A DNA stretch of 64,000 nt from CAZEAP01 sp964510315 (GCA_964510315.1 CAZEAP010000019.1:10050-74049), one strand, 5' to 3'. Positions 8,144 to 17,432 are shown, counted from the first letter of the stretch. Numbers and translations are program-made. The notes: generated by a model not told the origin, from the sequence alone.

Positions 8144-9742
8144 TCAGGGGAGATGCTCCATGACAGGGGGGAAGGCCCGGGACACGAACTCTTTCAGTGA
8201 GCCGCGCGCCTCCGCCAGATCGCCGTCCACCGGAGACGTATCCACCCGGACCAGCACGTCGGCGGCCTCCGGATCGAGGAGCTTTCGCAAAGCAACCCCG
8301 AGCTGGTGGCCCCAGTAGCTGGTGGTCAGCCGGTCGCCGCTCTTGTAGAAGTACCACGTCAGCTTGCGGCGGTCCCCTCGCGAGAGGATCAGCTCTATGA
8401 CGGCCAAATGCCTTCCTCCCGAGGGACCGGACAGTCGCACCTGTCGCCGCGACCACTCGTCTATCCGCTGGCCGCCGCCGGTCAGGCACTGCTCCGGCGG
8501 ATGGGTCCTCCGGCGCGTCTGCCGGGAGACCACTACCAGCAGGTTGACCCGCGGCCCCGCATCGGAGCGGCGATAGGCCCTGGAGAGCACGTTCTTCGTG
8601 CCCAGCAACTCGTAGGTCCTCTCCTCCAGCGTGTAGTCCCTCCCCTGCCACTGGCCCAACGTGAGGGGAATGCGTCGCATGGCTTCCGCCGAAGCGGTCG
8701 GCGCTCGAGGCCAGGCCAGGTACGTGGAGAAAACAGCGGTCGCCGCCAGGACCCCGAGCATGGCAACGGAAAGCTTACCGGAGACACGGGCCGCTCCCCC
8801 GAGGTACGGCGCCGGGTCGGGGTCGGCGGGCTCCTCCTCCGGAGAGTCGGTCTCCCCGCCTTCGCGGGACACTCCCCGCCCAATCCCTCCGAGCAGGAGC
8901 GATTCGAGCGCGAAGAGCATCAGGAAGGCCACGACGAACAGGAGAAAGCCCAGCAGATCGTGGAAATACCACTCCTCGGTCACCGCGACGCCGAAGGCGA
9001 CCGCCGCCAGCACCATCAGCATCACCCGGGTCACATTGGCAAGGAATGAGATGGGCACGGCGCAGACAAAGAGCGTGGCCTTCCCCACTTTTCGCAGAGG
9101 AGAGATGTAGGCGTAGAGAGCACCGAAGGCGGTAAGGGAGATCATGTACTTCAGGCCGCTGCATATGTCGTCCACTATGACCGTACCGGTCGGTATGCGG
9201 ATGTAACTGCCCTCCCGGACGGCCGCCACTCCGGCCAATCCCATAAGGCGGGTGGTAACCTGGGCGGCCAGGAGCTTCAGCGCGAAGCTGGCCTTCTCCA
9301 CCAACACGTCAGGCACCGGGACCATGAATGCAAGAAAGCCGAGGGGAAAGAGAACCTGCCGCAGCATGGGCAGGCCGAACAGCCCGAGCACGATCCCCGC
9401 GACGGCACCGATAAGAGCAAAGCCCGACATGAAGCCCACCTGCCAGGCGGTGCCCAGCAGGTGCAGCGCCAGGGACGGCACCAGCAGGGCCAGCCCCCAC
9501 GGAGTCGGCTTCACGGGAGTCCGGGCCAGTTCCTTGCGCTTCCGATAGAGCAGAAACAGGCTGATCGGCGCCACGAGCCACCCATGGCTGTAGTAGCCGT
9601 TGGGCTGCTCCCACCGCAAGGTCATCCAATGTGCCGTCCACCAGAAGCACAGCCCCAGCAGCACCACCACCGCGCCCCAAAACAGCCAGGGGGCCCGGCG
9701 GCCGAGCTTGCGGTCGTCGTTTTGGAGTGCCGTATCACCCAC
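8144..9742 (-). CDS. Exosortase fused to EpsI domain
   Basis: 532 residues. The N-terminal half is a multi-pass exosortase with the three catalytic residues in place: Cys194 in VDDICSGLKYM, Arg239 in ANVTRVML and His261 in YFHDLLGF. It cleaves PEP-CTERM signals and is thought to join the protein to another molecule, by analogy with sortases. After an acidic linker (about residues 295-315) comes another membrane helix and an EpsI/DUF3485 domain (residues 340-532) with HPPEQCLTGGGQRI and FYKSGDRLTTSYWGH. EpsI is often a separate gene. The GTG start overlaps the preceding stop (GTGGGTGA) and has GGAGGTG ten bases upstream. It is the last gene of the wza operon. Confidence 0.92.
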   Translation of the reverse strand: MGDTALQNDDRKLGRRAPWLFWGAVVVLLGLCFWWTAHWMTLRWEQPNGYYSHGWLVAPISLFLLYRKRKELARTPVKPTPWGLALLVPSLALHLLGTAWQVGFMSGFALIGAVAGIVLGLFGLPMLRQVLFPLGFLAFMVPVPDVLVEKASFALKLLAAQVTTRLMGLAGVAAVREGSYIRIPTGTVIVDDICSGLKYMISLTAFGALYAYISPLRKVGKATLFVCAVPISFLANVTRVMLMVLAAVAFGVAVTEEWYFHDLLGFLLFVVAFLMLFALESLLLGGIGRGVSREGGETDSPEEEPADPDPAPYLGGAARVSGKLSVAMLGVLAATAVFSTYLAWPRAPTASAEAMRRIPLTLGQWQGRDYTLEERTYELLGTKNVLSRAYRRSDAGPRVNLLVVVSRQTRRRTHPPEQCLTGGGQRIDEWSRRQVRLSGPSGGRHLAVIELILSRGDRRKLTWYFYKSGDRLTTSYWGHQLGVALRKLLDPEAADVLVRVDTSPVDGDLAEARGSLKEFVSRAFPPVMEHLP

Positions 9743-10952
9743 CGCTGAGCTGCACCTCCGCCGGGGGAACAGGAGTGGTGCACGCGACCGGTGGCGGGAG
9801 AAGTTCCAGGTCTCGGTACCGGCCCGGATCGCCCGTCAGGCCGCGCTCGGCCGCCTTCACGATGTTGAAGCATTCCCGGGCGGTCACGTAATGTAGTCTG
9901 TAGCGCGTGCCGTCGTTGTACTCCCTTGCCAGGCAACGGTGAAAGGCGCGCATCGGCTCCCCCAGCAGGGCCTCCCAATTCCGCTCGTCGCACCCGTGCG
10001 TGTGGACTTTCACGAACACCCACTCCGGCCGGCCTGCCACGCAGACTCGGGTCTCCAGCCACGCCCGAAAGCGGCGCGGGGAGGGCGGAGCGTGGCCCGC
10101 CAGATTGCCATTCTCCAGCCGGGGCAGCAGGGAGAACTTACCCCCGGGCCAGCGCATACCCAGGGGGCCCTGGACGATGAGCAGGTCTCCGGTCTCGGTT
10201 CCGCCCACCCTCACCTCTACGCCATCGTCGTGGGACCGTGGACGGGAGGGATCGTCGAAGGCGTAATAGATGGAGTTGATCCTGCGGGTTTGGGTGGCCG
10301 AAGGCGCCGAAGGCAGTGTGAAATCGGCAAAGCAGCCGCTCTCCCGCAGAACCAGCAACTCATCGGTGACCCCGCACCAGCGGCCGTCCGGACGCGAATT
10401 GTCCAGGGCCCAGTTGCCGTGGACGAAGGCAAACCCCGGCTGTCCCGACCCCATTTCCCGCCCGAGGAGCCCATGGCGGCCAAGCCTCCCCACAAAGGTC
10501 TGCAGGTTGCGGCGGAGGCCCTGCGAAGAATCCCGGTCATGGTGCAGGTGTACTTCCACCTCCCCGTAGCCCGCCTCTACCAACTGCGCCAACCGCTCCA
10601 GGTGCTCCGGGCGATACTGCTCGGAGGGATAGAAGAAGGTGTGTCGGGGATGCAGCCCGTCGGCGTCGCGGAACTCCCGGGCCAGCTTCGGATAGCTTTC
10701 CAGCCAGTGGCTGATGCGTCGCCGCTGTGCTTCCAGCCCGGCATGGCCCAGCCCCGGCTCGAAGTGATCGGCCACGCAGAAGAGGATATGGACGGGTCCT
10801 TCCCGCGGTTTCCTGCGCTCCCGCCGACCGGCCCAGTCGCCCTTCACGTAGGCGGGCAGCCAGCGGGAGACATTCCTTTGGCGGCAGCGCCAGAGCAGGG
10901 CCCCGGCCAGGGCTGCCACCAACACGCCGGCTGCTGTGAACAGCACTGTCAT
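9735..10952 (-). CDS. Membrane-anchored polysaccharide-deacetylase-like protein
   Basis: 405 residues with one N-terminal membrane helix (VLFTAAGVLVAALAGALLW). The soluble part shows NodB/CE4-like landmarks: ILFCVADHFEP (possible catalytic Asp), EVEVHLHHD (His-x-His-His metal site), FAFVHGNWALDNS and FVKVHTHG. This suggests metal-dependent deacetylation, or a related hydrolysis, of the exported polysaccharide. I could not place it in a named subfamily; proteins of this kind are common in exosortase/EPS loci. The start ATG overlaps the previous stop (ATGA), and its own stop overlaps the exosortase start, so the three genes are probably translationally coupled. Confidence 0.7.
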   Translation of the reverse strand: MTVLFTAAGVLVAALAGALLWRCRQRNVSRWLPAYVKGDWAGRRERRKPREGPVHILFCVADHFEPGLGHAGLEAQRRRISHWLESYPKLAREFRDADGLHPRHTFFYPSEQYRPEHLERLAQLVEAGYGEVEVHLHHDRDSSQGLRRNLQTFVGRLGRHGLLGREMGSGQPGFAFVHGNWALDNSRPDGRWCGVTDELLVLRESGCFADFTLPSAPSATQTRRINSIYYAFDDPSRPRSHDDGVEVRVGGTETGDLLIVQGPLGMRWPGGKFSLLPRLENGNLAGHAPPSPRRFRAWLETRVCVAGRPEWVFVKVHTHGCDERNWEALLGEPMRAFHRCLAREYNDGTRYRLHYVTARECFNIVKAAERGLTGDPGRYRDLELLPPPVACTTPVPPAEVQLSGG

Positions 10953-12151
10953 CGGGCATCCCTTGCCGGAAAAGGTTCACGTTGGGTGCGTTCCCAGGTA
11001 ACCTCCTGCGCGCCGAACGCGCCTCGGAGCAGCCCGAGAGCCAGCGCGGCATTGATGGCAACGAAGTAGAACGGCAGTCGCAGGGGCCCGACCGGCAGAC
11101 GCAGCCGCTCCAGCAGCCAGCCAAGCCCCGCCGCGCCGTAGAAAGCCCCCTGTCCGCCGAGGAGCACTCCCCCGCTGGGCGAGGAGACCAGCACGACGCT
11201 GCCTGCCAGAGCGCAGGCCAAAGCCCACGGGCTGAGCCACCTGGCGACCTTGTGGGACCAGAAAGCGAAGGCGACGAAGCCCTTCCAGGGCAGCAACAAT
11301 CCGGCGCATCGCCGGAGGGCCTGCCAGTTGCCCGCGCCGATGCGCACGCGCCGGCGGAACTCTGCCGCCGCCGAGACGGGGGCCTCCTCCACGGCCACCG
11401 CCTCCGGGTCGTAGACAACCCGCGCGCCGGAAGCCCGCACCCTCATTGGAATGACGAAATCCTCCGTGATAAGGTCGCTTTCCACCCGGGGATACAGTTC
11501 CCTGCGCAGGGCGTAGATACCCCCGTTTGCGCCGAGCACCGCGCCGAGGCGGCTCTCCAGAGTCTTCAGTGCCACCTCGTAACGCCAATAGAGGCCTTCC
11601 TGGGAGACGCCGGAGCCGGCCGAGACGAGACGCAGCTCCCCGCAGACCGCCCCGACGCCGGGATTGTGGAAGTGCCGGACCAGCTTGCGCACTGAGTCCG
11701 GCTGGAGCACCGTGTTGGCGTCGGTGAACACGACCACCTCCCCGGCGGCACTTTTCACGCAGTCGCTGATCACCGAGACCTTCCCACGCCGCTCGGGGAA
11801 GTCCAGCAGTTGCACGCCCCGCTCGGCGTACTCACTGACGATGGCGGCGGTGCGGTCGGTGCTGCCGTCGGAGCCGACGATTATCTCAAGGCGGTCGGAG
11901 GGATAGTCCAGACCCAGGCAGCATTCCAGGGTCCTCCGGATGACTTCCTCTTCATTATATGCGGCGATGACGATACTGACGGTGGGGAGTCGGGGCGTTA
12001 CGCTGCGGCGGTCCGAGCGCCGCACAAGGTAGCGGAGGTCCCGGCCGACCTGGACGAAGGCCGAGAGAATGAAGAGCAGGGCCGGGTAGACCAGGTAGGA
12101 GTACGCCGGCAGCGCCAGCCCGGCCACAGCTATCCAGAAAGCGATTTTCAT
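10949..12151 (-). CDS. Membrane glycosyltransferase family 2 (processive-type layout)
   Basis: 400 residues: an N-terminal membrane helix, a GT-A domain (VSIVIAAYNEEEVI, GSDGSTDRT, VVFTDANT metal site, GANGGIYALR, ITEDFVIPMR) and the late motif RRVRIGAGNWQAL, which takes the place of the Q-x-x-R-W acceptor motif of cellulose- and hyaluronan-synthase-like enzymes. Three further membrane helices follow. It probably extends the polysaccharide repeat on the cytoplasmic face. It sits between the BY-kinase (73 bp upstream) and the deacetylase-like gene, which it overlaps by 4 bp (ATGA). The sugar it adds cannot be read. Confidence 0.87.
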   Translation of the reverse strand: MKIAFWIAVAGLALPAYSYLVYPALLFILSAFVQVGRDLRYLVRRSDRRSVTPRLPTVSIVIAAYNEEEVIRRTLECCLGLDYPSDRLEIIVGSDGSTDRTAAIVSEYAERGVQLLDFPERRGKVSVISDCVKSAAGEVVVFTDANTVLQPDSVRKLVRHFHNPGVGAVCGELRLVSAGSGVSQEGLYWRYEVALKTLESRLGAVLGANGGIYALRRELYPRVESDLITEDFVIPMRVRASGARVVYDPEAVAVEEAPVSAAAEFRRRVRIGAGNWQALRRCAGLLLPWKGFVAFAFWSHKVARWLSPWALACALAGSVVLVSSPSGGVLLGGQGAFYGAAGLGWLLERLRLPVGPLRLPFYFVAINAALALGLLRGAFGAQEVTWERTQREPFPARDAR

Positions 12152-12224
12152 CTTCAGCCCGCCACGTAGGAGATGCCGAACCGCAGAGGCCTGAGCGGCC
12201 GATTGGGCCGGCGCCCGCCGGCCT

Positions 12225-13142
12225 TCACCTTTTGTCCTGCTGCTCGGGTTGTTCCGACTTTTTCCGGCGCCCTCTGCCGTGATAATAGTCGTAGTAGTAG
12301 CTGGGAGTATTGCCGAAGAGCCTGTATATGAAGTTCGGCACGTGGTGTTTCCGGTGGGTCAATACGCACCCGAGAACCTCGACTTTTGAATCGCGCAGTT
12401 CCCCGAGTGCCCTCTTGACGACCTCACGTGGAGTTTTCTCCAACCTGGCGACAAGTATTGCGCCGTCGCTGTGCTTGCCGAAGATACGGGCCTCGCTGCT
12501 GGCGATCACCGGAGGTGTATCGATCAGAACGTAGGAATAGTGGCGGCGAAGCTTGCGGAGAAGCTCGGGGCTCCGGCGGGCCAACATACCCGCGCTTCCG
12601 TCAAGGCTCTCCCACGGAAAAGCACAGATGACGTCAACGCCGGGGATCTGCGTCGTGCATATCCTCCCGTCGAGTTCGTTGTCGCTCCGGAGGATCGCGC
12701 CCAGTCCGCCGGCCCGCTCCAGCCCGGTGAGCAGGTGGACTGCCGGACCTCGGACATCCCCGTCCAGCAGGACCGCGGGGCGCGACGCCGTCTCGGCCAG
12801 GGCGGCCGCCAGGTTGACCGCGAGGGTTGTCTTCCCTTCCTCGCGGGTTCCCGAGGTCATGGTGATGACCTGGATCGATCCTTCCTTGGCCGCTATCTTG
12901 TCGCGAAGAGCCCGGACCTGTGCGGCTGCTTCGCCCCGCCGGTCGTGGACCATCACGACCGACGGATCGGGCGGGCCGGCCCGCCCGGAGAGGCGCTCGA
13001 TCGGGAAGGGCCGCCCCTCTTCCCCGATGAACTCGTATGCCTGAGCGACCCGGCCGGAAGCTTCTGAAGGCGACGCCGAGCCAGATTCCTCCGACCGGCC
13101 GGATTTATTGAGGGCTCGGGATATCTTGCCGTCCTCGGTCAT
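12225..13142 (-). CDS. BY-kinase / CpsD-CapB-type tyrosine autokinase
   Basis: The ATG at 13142 gives 305 residues; a longer frame upstream lies in the gap and was not used. The Walker A motif is SGTREEGKTTLAVNLA, Walker A' is AVLLDGDVRGPAVH and Walker B is YVLIDTPPV. The C-terminus carries a tyrosine cluster (PSYYYDYYHGRG), the usual autophosphorylation site, followed by a basic tail. Together with the Wzz-type protein directly upstream (22 bp gap) it would control chain length and export through cycles of phosphorylation. It resembles the tyrosine kinases tied to PEP-CTERM/EPS loci. The Arg-Glu-Glu within the P-loop replaces the more usual Lys-Pro-Gly-Glu. Confidence 0.9.
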   Translation of the reverse strand: MTEDGKISRALNKSGRSEESGSASPSEASGRVAQAYEFIGEEGRPFPIERLSGRAGPPDPSVVMVHDRRGEAAAQVRALRDKIAAKEGSIQVITMTSGTREEGKTTLAVNLAAALAETASRPAVLLDGDVRGPAVHLLTGLERAGGLGAILRSDNELDGRICTTQIPGVDVICAFPWESLDGSAGMLARRSPELLRKLRRHYSYVLIDTPPVIASSEARIFGKHSDGAILVARLEKTPREVVKRALGELRDSKVEVLGCVLTHRKHHVPNFIYRLFGNTPSYYYDYYHGRGRRKKSEQPEQQDKR

Positions 13143-13164
13143 GGTCTGGTGTTCCTTTGCTGGT

Positions 13165-14778
13165 CTACGGTGACCCGGTGATAGAAGTGGAGACCGCCCG
13201 GAACTTCGAGAAGACTTCCAGCATCTTCTGCTTGAGCATCCCGGCATAGAAGTGTTCGGCCAGCACTGCGCCGACGACGGCCATCAGTATCAGGAGCAAC
13301 ACCGCGCCGGCCGCCTGCAGTCTGCGGCGTCGCTTCCGAGCCGCCTCCTGCGGGGAGACGATGCGGGGAATGCTGGCCAGCACGGGCACGTCCAGGTATG
13401 TGGAGGCGTCCTCCATACTCCGGAACGAACGGTCGGCGAACTCAAAGCCGAACATCAGCGCCACGCCCAGGGCCAGTCCACCGACGACGGCGGCGAGCCC
13501 CAGCTTTATGCGTTCCAGCCGATAGGGAGAGGTCGGGATCAGCGCCCTGGCGGCCATTTCGGCTTCCGTGCCGTAGCGGCCGGTCTCCACCTCCAGGCGC
13601 GTTCGTGCGGAGACGAGGCTGCGTCGGTACTGCGCGTAGAGTTCGGCCGCCTCTTCCCGGTCCCGCTGCAGGTCGTTGTAGCGTTTCTCCTCGGCGGCCA
13701 TCTGCCGCAGTTGCTGCCGGTTGGCCTCCCCGCGCGACCCGATCTCGCTCAGAGCCGCGGCGTGAGCCCGAATGTCCTGGGCCAGTTCCCTTTTCCTCAT
13801 CTGCAGTTCCTGGTATTCCGGATTGGCCACCTCGCGTTCGGTGCCGTCAATGCGGGCGGGAGTCTCCTCGACCTGCTGCTCCAGTTCCTGGATCTCCCGC
13901 TGGATCCGCTTAACGTCGGGATGCTCGTCGGTGAATTTCACCTTCAGGGAGGTCAACAGTCTGCGCCGCGCCAGAAGCTGGTTTTTCACCTCCACCGCGA
14001 CGGGGTTTTCCTCGCTGACCACCTCGCCCTTGATGGTTTTCGGGACGTCGGCGAGCTGTCTGTTCAGCTCTTCCAGTCGACTCTTCGCCTTGGTCAGTTC
14101 GAGCTGCTGCGTGGTCTTCTCGGTGCGCAGGGACAAAAGCGAACTCAGGATGCTGTCCTTTACGTCGGGGAGGTCGGAGAAGTGTGTCTGCTTGTATTTG
14201 CCCAGGTTGGCTTCGGCCTCTCTGAGCTTCCGACGGTACTCGTCGGTGCCGTCCTTGAGGAACTGAACCGCCGCTCGGCTGTCCGAACGACTGGCCTTCT
14301 GGGTGGTCTCTACGTAATTGTCCGCGACGGCGTTGGCGATCTTCGCCGCAAGTTCCGGTTCGTTGTGCACCGCGGCAATCTCGATCAGGTCGATGCCCCG
14401 GCCCCGGGCCCGCGCGTCGATGGAGATGGCGCCGCGGAGCTTGGCGTACATGTCCTGCCACTGCTTGGGGGTCTGGAGGCCGGTGTCCATGTTCGTCTGT
14501 CGGATGACCCGCTCGAGGTTTTTCCAGGTCAGGATCTCGACCCGCAACGCGCTTACGGGCACGTTCGCGGAGCTTTTGTTGATCAGGGAACTTGGCGTGC
14601 TGCGCAGAACCGCCAGATCCTTCCGCCGCACCAGCGCCGGAGCCCGGTACTTCGGCGGCACGCTCAGCCACAAAAGGGGCACCAACAACAGCCCGGCCAC
14701 CGCCGGCAACACCAGCGCCCACTTCCGCCGGAAAATCAGCCGCAGGTAGTCACGAACGCTCACAAGGCTTGATTTCAT
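13165..14778 (-). CDS. Wzz/GumC-type chain-length determinant protein
   Basis: 537 residues with the polysaccharide co-polymerase layout: an N-terminal helix after SVRDYLRLIFRRKWALVLPAV, a long periplasmic coiled-coil region (about 160-400, many Glu/Lys/Arg heptads such as EIQELEQQVEETPARI and EEKRYNDLQRDREEAAELYA), and a C-terminal helix before the end (LQAAGAVLLLILMAVVGAV). A second helix near residue 430 (GLAAVVGGLALGVALMFGFEFADRSF) carries the usual pre-kinase basic loop. It resembles the chain-length protein of XrtA/PEP-CTERM systems. It regulates polymer length with the kinase encoded next. It lies 87 bp after the ExeA-like gene. Confidence 0.9.
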   Translation of the reverse strand: MKSSLVSVRDYLRLIFRRKWALVLPAVAGLLLVPLLWLSVPPKYRAPALVRRKDLAVLRSTPSSLINKSSANVPVSALRVEILTWKNLERVIRQTNMDTGLQTPKQWQDMYAKLRGAISIDARARGRGIDLIEIAAVHNEPELAAKIANAVADNYVETTQKASRSDSRAAVQFLKDGTDEYRRKLREAEANLGKYKQTHFSDLPDVKDSILSSLLSLRTEKTTQQLELTKAKSRLEELNRQLADVPKTIKGEVVSEENPVAVEVKNQLLARRRLLTSLKVKFTDEHPDVKRIQREIQELEQQVEETPARIDGTEREVANPEYQELQMRKRELAQDIRAHAAALSEIGSRGEANRQQLRQMAAEEKRYNDLQRDREEAAELYAQYRRSLVSARTRLEVETGRYGTEAEMAARALIPTSPYRLERIKLGLAAVVGGLALGVALMFGFEFADRSFRSMEDASTYLDVPVLASIPRIVSPQEAARKRRRRLQAAGAVLLLILMAVVGAVLAEHFYAGMLKQKMLEVFSKFRAVSTSITGSP

Positions 14779-14865
14779 CTTCCTATCACCTTTCTCTGGA
14801 ACTCCACCTCGATGCCCAACCGGCCAGTCCTGCCGCCGGGGAAGGGCCCGTCACCGGAGCCATGC

Positions 14866-16506
14866 CTACCCTCTTGACGCGGCGGTCCCGGAGCGTACCT
14901 CTACCCCCGTCCCACACTCCGGGCACGGCACGGTCGGTTCGTTCGGTTTTTCCACCTTCTCAATTACAGCTCCGCAGTGCTGACAGGTCACACGGACCTG
15001 CCGCCGATCCGGCTCCGGTTTTCCCGCCGGCCGGGGAGCGGCTTCTTCGGGGGACGCCTGTTCGGACGGCTCCTCGGGCGAATTTCTGCTCCATCTCAGC
15101 AGACCTCCCAGCTCGCTGTTGAGCCTTCGCAATGCCTCCACCAGCGAGGCGGCGTCTCCCGACTCCCCCACGGCACAGGCAAATCCAAGCGAGCGGTGGC
15201 CCACTTTCAGGGTGCAGGGCCACTGCCCTCCCCGCAGGTAGGTGCCCGGCCTCATTCGTATGTAGCCCATCGAGGCGACCGCGCGCCTTGACGGTGGCGG
15301 CGGCTCAGGGATGGACGGATCGGACGGCTCCGCCACCAGGGCCGCGTATGCCTCGTTCGGAGTCCGCGCGAGCTTCACCGTCACCTCCAGGCCGTCGCTG
15401 GCATAAGAGGCAAGATCCCACTGCTTTTCCTCAGCGGGGAACCGGACCGACAGGTCTCCTTCCGTCAAGGCGGCGCACAGGCCATCGATCCCCTCGTAGA
15501 AACACTGGGGGCCGTGAGAGGCGCCGCCCTCTTCTGTCGGTTCTTCTGCGTCCTCGACCACTTCCGGTTCTGCCTCCTCGGCGGCGCAGGAGGCTTCGGG
15601 CGGGCAAGCTTCATCGGGTTCCACGGGTTCGTTCGGGCCGTCCCACAATAGCCCCTGCCCCGGAGCGGCGGGGGCAAGACCCTCCTCGGAGTCCATGTAG
15701 TAGCCTTCCATCTCCGAGATAACCTGCTCCACGACCTGCACATTAACTGTCGGGGCTTCCTCAACGTATGCCTGCAGGAGCGCCTGGTCACAGATGATAT
15801 TGACCACCCGGGGAATCCCCTTCGATGCCTCGAAGACCTTCCGCCTGGCCCCCGGGCAAAACAGCTCCGGGTCGGAGGCGCCGCTCAACTCCAGGCGACG
15901 CTCAATGTATCTTGAGACTTCCGGTGCCGAGAGACGCCCCAGGTGAAACTTGAGGGCGATTCTCTGGGTCAGTGCGTTGAGTCGGTCGCTTCGCATGATG
16001 CGACGCAGCTCCGGCTGGCCGACCAGGACCACCTGTAGCAGCTTCTCCTCCGGCGTCTGGAAGTTGCCCAGCAGCCGGATTTCCTCCAGGAGTTCGGTGG
16101 AGAGGTCCTGGGCCTCGTCGACCATGAGGACGGGGGTGCGGCCCCTTTGCCGACACTTCATCAGAAATTCCCGAAGCGCCTTCAACAGGGATGATTTCGA
16201 TTCGCCCCGCTCAGTCTCCAGGCCGAACTCCGAAGCAACCGTCTCCAGGAACTCCAGCGGACTGAGCACGGGATTGACCACCATGGCAACTGCCACGCTC
16301 TGTCCCAGTCTCCGGAGGGCGGCGTGGCAGAGCATGGTTTTGCCCGTCCCGATCTCGCCGGTGACCAGCGCGAAGCCCTTTTCCTGCTCGACACCGTAGA
16401 TCAGGCAGGCCAGAGCCTCGCGGTGTTTGGGCGTGGGGACGTAGAATCGCGGATCCGGGGTGGTGGAGAACGGGTAGGTATTCAGGCCGAAATGCTGCAG
16501 GTACAC
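14866..16506 (-). CDS. ExeA-like AAA ATPase with C-terminal zinc ribbon
   Basis: 546 residues, GTG start eight bases after GGAG. Residues 1-270 are an ExeA/GspA-type AAA ATPase of the kind found in exosortase/EPS loci: MYLQHFGLNTYPFSTTPDP start, Walker A GEIGTGKT at 50-57, Walker B VLMVDEAQDL, sensor VGQPELRRIM. A proline/glutamate-rich linker follows, then an undescribed middle region (about 325-480) and a terminal zinc ribbon with two Cys-x2-Cys pairs (VTCQHCGAVI, VPCPECGTGV). The ATPase may energise or assemble the export complex; the zinc ribbon and middle domain are not part of the standard family length (about 270-350 residues). It sits 22 bp behind wza. Confidence 0.88.
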   Translation of the reverse strand: MYLQHFGLNTYPFSTTPDPRFYVPTPKHREALACLIYGVEQEKGFALVTGEIGTGKTMLCHAALRRLGQSVAVAMVVNPVLSPLEFLETVASEFGLETERGESKSSLLKALREFLMKCRQRGRTPVLMVDEAQDLSTELLEEIRLLGNFQTPEEKLLQVVLVGQPELRRIMRSDRLNALTQRIALKFHLGRLSAPEVSRYIERRLELSGASDPELFCPGARRKVFEASKGIPRVVNIICDQALLQAYVEEAPTVNVQVVEQVISEMEGYYMDSEEGLAPAAPGQGLLWDGPNEPVEPDEACPPEASCAAEEAEPEVVEDAEEPTEEGGASHGPQCFYEGIDGLCAALTEGDLSVRFPAEEKQWDLASYASDGLEVTVKLARTPNEAYAALVAEPSDPSIPEPPPPSRRAVASMGYIRMRPGTYLRGGQWPCTLKVGHRSLGFACAVGESGDAASLVEALRRLNSELGGLLRWSRNSPEEPSEQASPEEAAPRPAGKPEPDRRQVRVTCQHCGAVIEKVEKPNEPTVPCPECGTGVEVRSGTAASRG

Positions 16507-16528
16507 TTAAACCACTCCATTGATTCTA

Positions 16529-17254
16529 TCAGTCGCTCGCACTCACGGACCTTGCGGTCCCCATAAGGGACAGCACACCGCGGAAAGGGAACAGCAACTG
16601 GTCGATCTGGTAACCGACCCAGGCCAGCCACGTGGGCGGCACGTAAACCACGTCGTTTTCGGCGAGAGACACCTCCTGGCGGGTGTCGCCGTCGTATATC
16701 AACTCGCCCAGATCGGCCCTGTAGACTTCCGGCTCCTCGGGGTCGCCCCGGATCACCTTCACTCGGCCCTCGGCGGCAAACTTCGTCAGTCCCCCGGCCG
16801 CGCCGATCGCGTCCGAAAGGGTCTGGGAGCCGGTGTAGGGCTTCTGCCCTTCGTTGCGCACTTCCCCATACACGTAGAAGTGCTTGCTGCGGTAGTCGGT
16901 GACCTTGACCACGAAGGCCGGAGCGTCGTAGTACTTCCGGTAAAGCTCCACCAGCTTCTGTTCTATCTGCTTGGTGGTCATCCCGGCCAGGTCCGTCTCC
17001 CCCACGTGCGGAAGCGTCACTACGCCGTCCTGGCGCAACTGGGCTCCCCTCGAAAGGGAGGTCTCGTTGAGGAACTCGATGTGGATCGAATCGGGCGGGT
17101 CCACCACGTAGGTGGCGTTCGGGGGCTTCTTGGAAACGGTTTGGATGGAGGCGATGCGCTTGTTGATGTCCTTCACACGGGGAGAAGCGCATCCGACGCT
17201 CACCAGGAAAACCGCCGCCAGAACGGCCAGCACAACTAAGATTCGCCGATGCAT
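16529..17254 (-). CDS. Wza-type polysaccharide export lipoprotein (Poly_export/SLBB)
   Basis: ATG at 17254 with GGAGG six bases upstream; 241 residues. A signal peptide ends at Cys22 (LVSVGC), so it is probably an outer-membrane lipoprotein. The Poly_export domain starts at YVVDPPDSIHIEF and runs through VTLPHVGETDLAGMTTKQIE; one SLBB-like domain follows (FYVYGEVRNEGQKPYTGSQT, LSDAIGAAGG) with the usual DVVYVPPTW end. It forms or lines the export channel. This short form lacks the large C-terminal barrel helix of E. coli Wza, as is typical of PEP-CTERM-associated members. It is the first gene of the seven-gene minus-strand operon. Confidence 0.9.
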   Translation of the reverse strand: MHRRILVVLAVLAAVFLVSVGCASPRVKDINKRIASIQTVSKKPPNATYVVDPPDSIHIEFLNETSLSRGAQLRQDGVVTLPHVGETDLAGMTTKQIEQKLVELYRKYYDAPAFVVKVTDYRSKHFYVYGEVRNEGQKPYTGSQTLSDAIGAAGGLTKFAAEGRVKVIRGDPEEPEVYRADLGELIYDGDTRQEVSLAENDVVYVPPTWLAWVGYQIDQLLFPFRGVLSLMGTARSVSASD

Positions 17255-17303
17255 CGCATCCTCCAGAAGCAAATGGCATGGACTCGCCCGACCTGCCGGA
17301 AAG

Positions 17304-17319
17304 TGCAAACCCCGTGCCG
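17304..17319 (-). promoter_or_regulatory. Sigma-54 promoter of the wza-to-exosortase operon
   Basis: On the minus strand CGGCACGGGGTTTGCA matches TGGCACG-N4-TTGCA at 11 of the 12 defined bases. GG and GC are 10 bases apart; the predicted start of transcription is about 40 bases before the wza ATG. Confidence 0.85.
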
Positions 17320-17390
17320 CCGATTCCCTCATCGGCCGCTGCGTCCTGCGCCCCCACAGGAACCGCTCAGCCCGGAGCGGCGCCCGGCCT

Positions 17391-17432
17391 ATGTATAAAA
17401 CGCGACACACTCGTGTCCGAAAAACCCAACAC
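17391..17432 (-). promoter_or_regulatory. Upstream activator sites for the wza sigma-54 promoter
   Basis: A 20-bp element at 17413-17432 (GTGTCCGAAAAACCCAACAC) fits the GTGT-N12-ACAC pattern, with its centre 105 bp upstream of the -24 GG. A second, weaker element at 17391-17408 (ATGTATAAAACGCGACAC) is centred 23 bp nearer the promoter and resembles the first operator of the duplicated modules. Confidence 0.55.

Noticed and set aside
13252..14772. Plus-strand frame of 506 codons
   Set aside because: Shadow of the Wzz-type gene on the other strand, with repetitive Gly/Gln/His composition.
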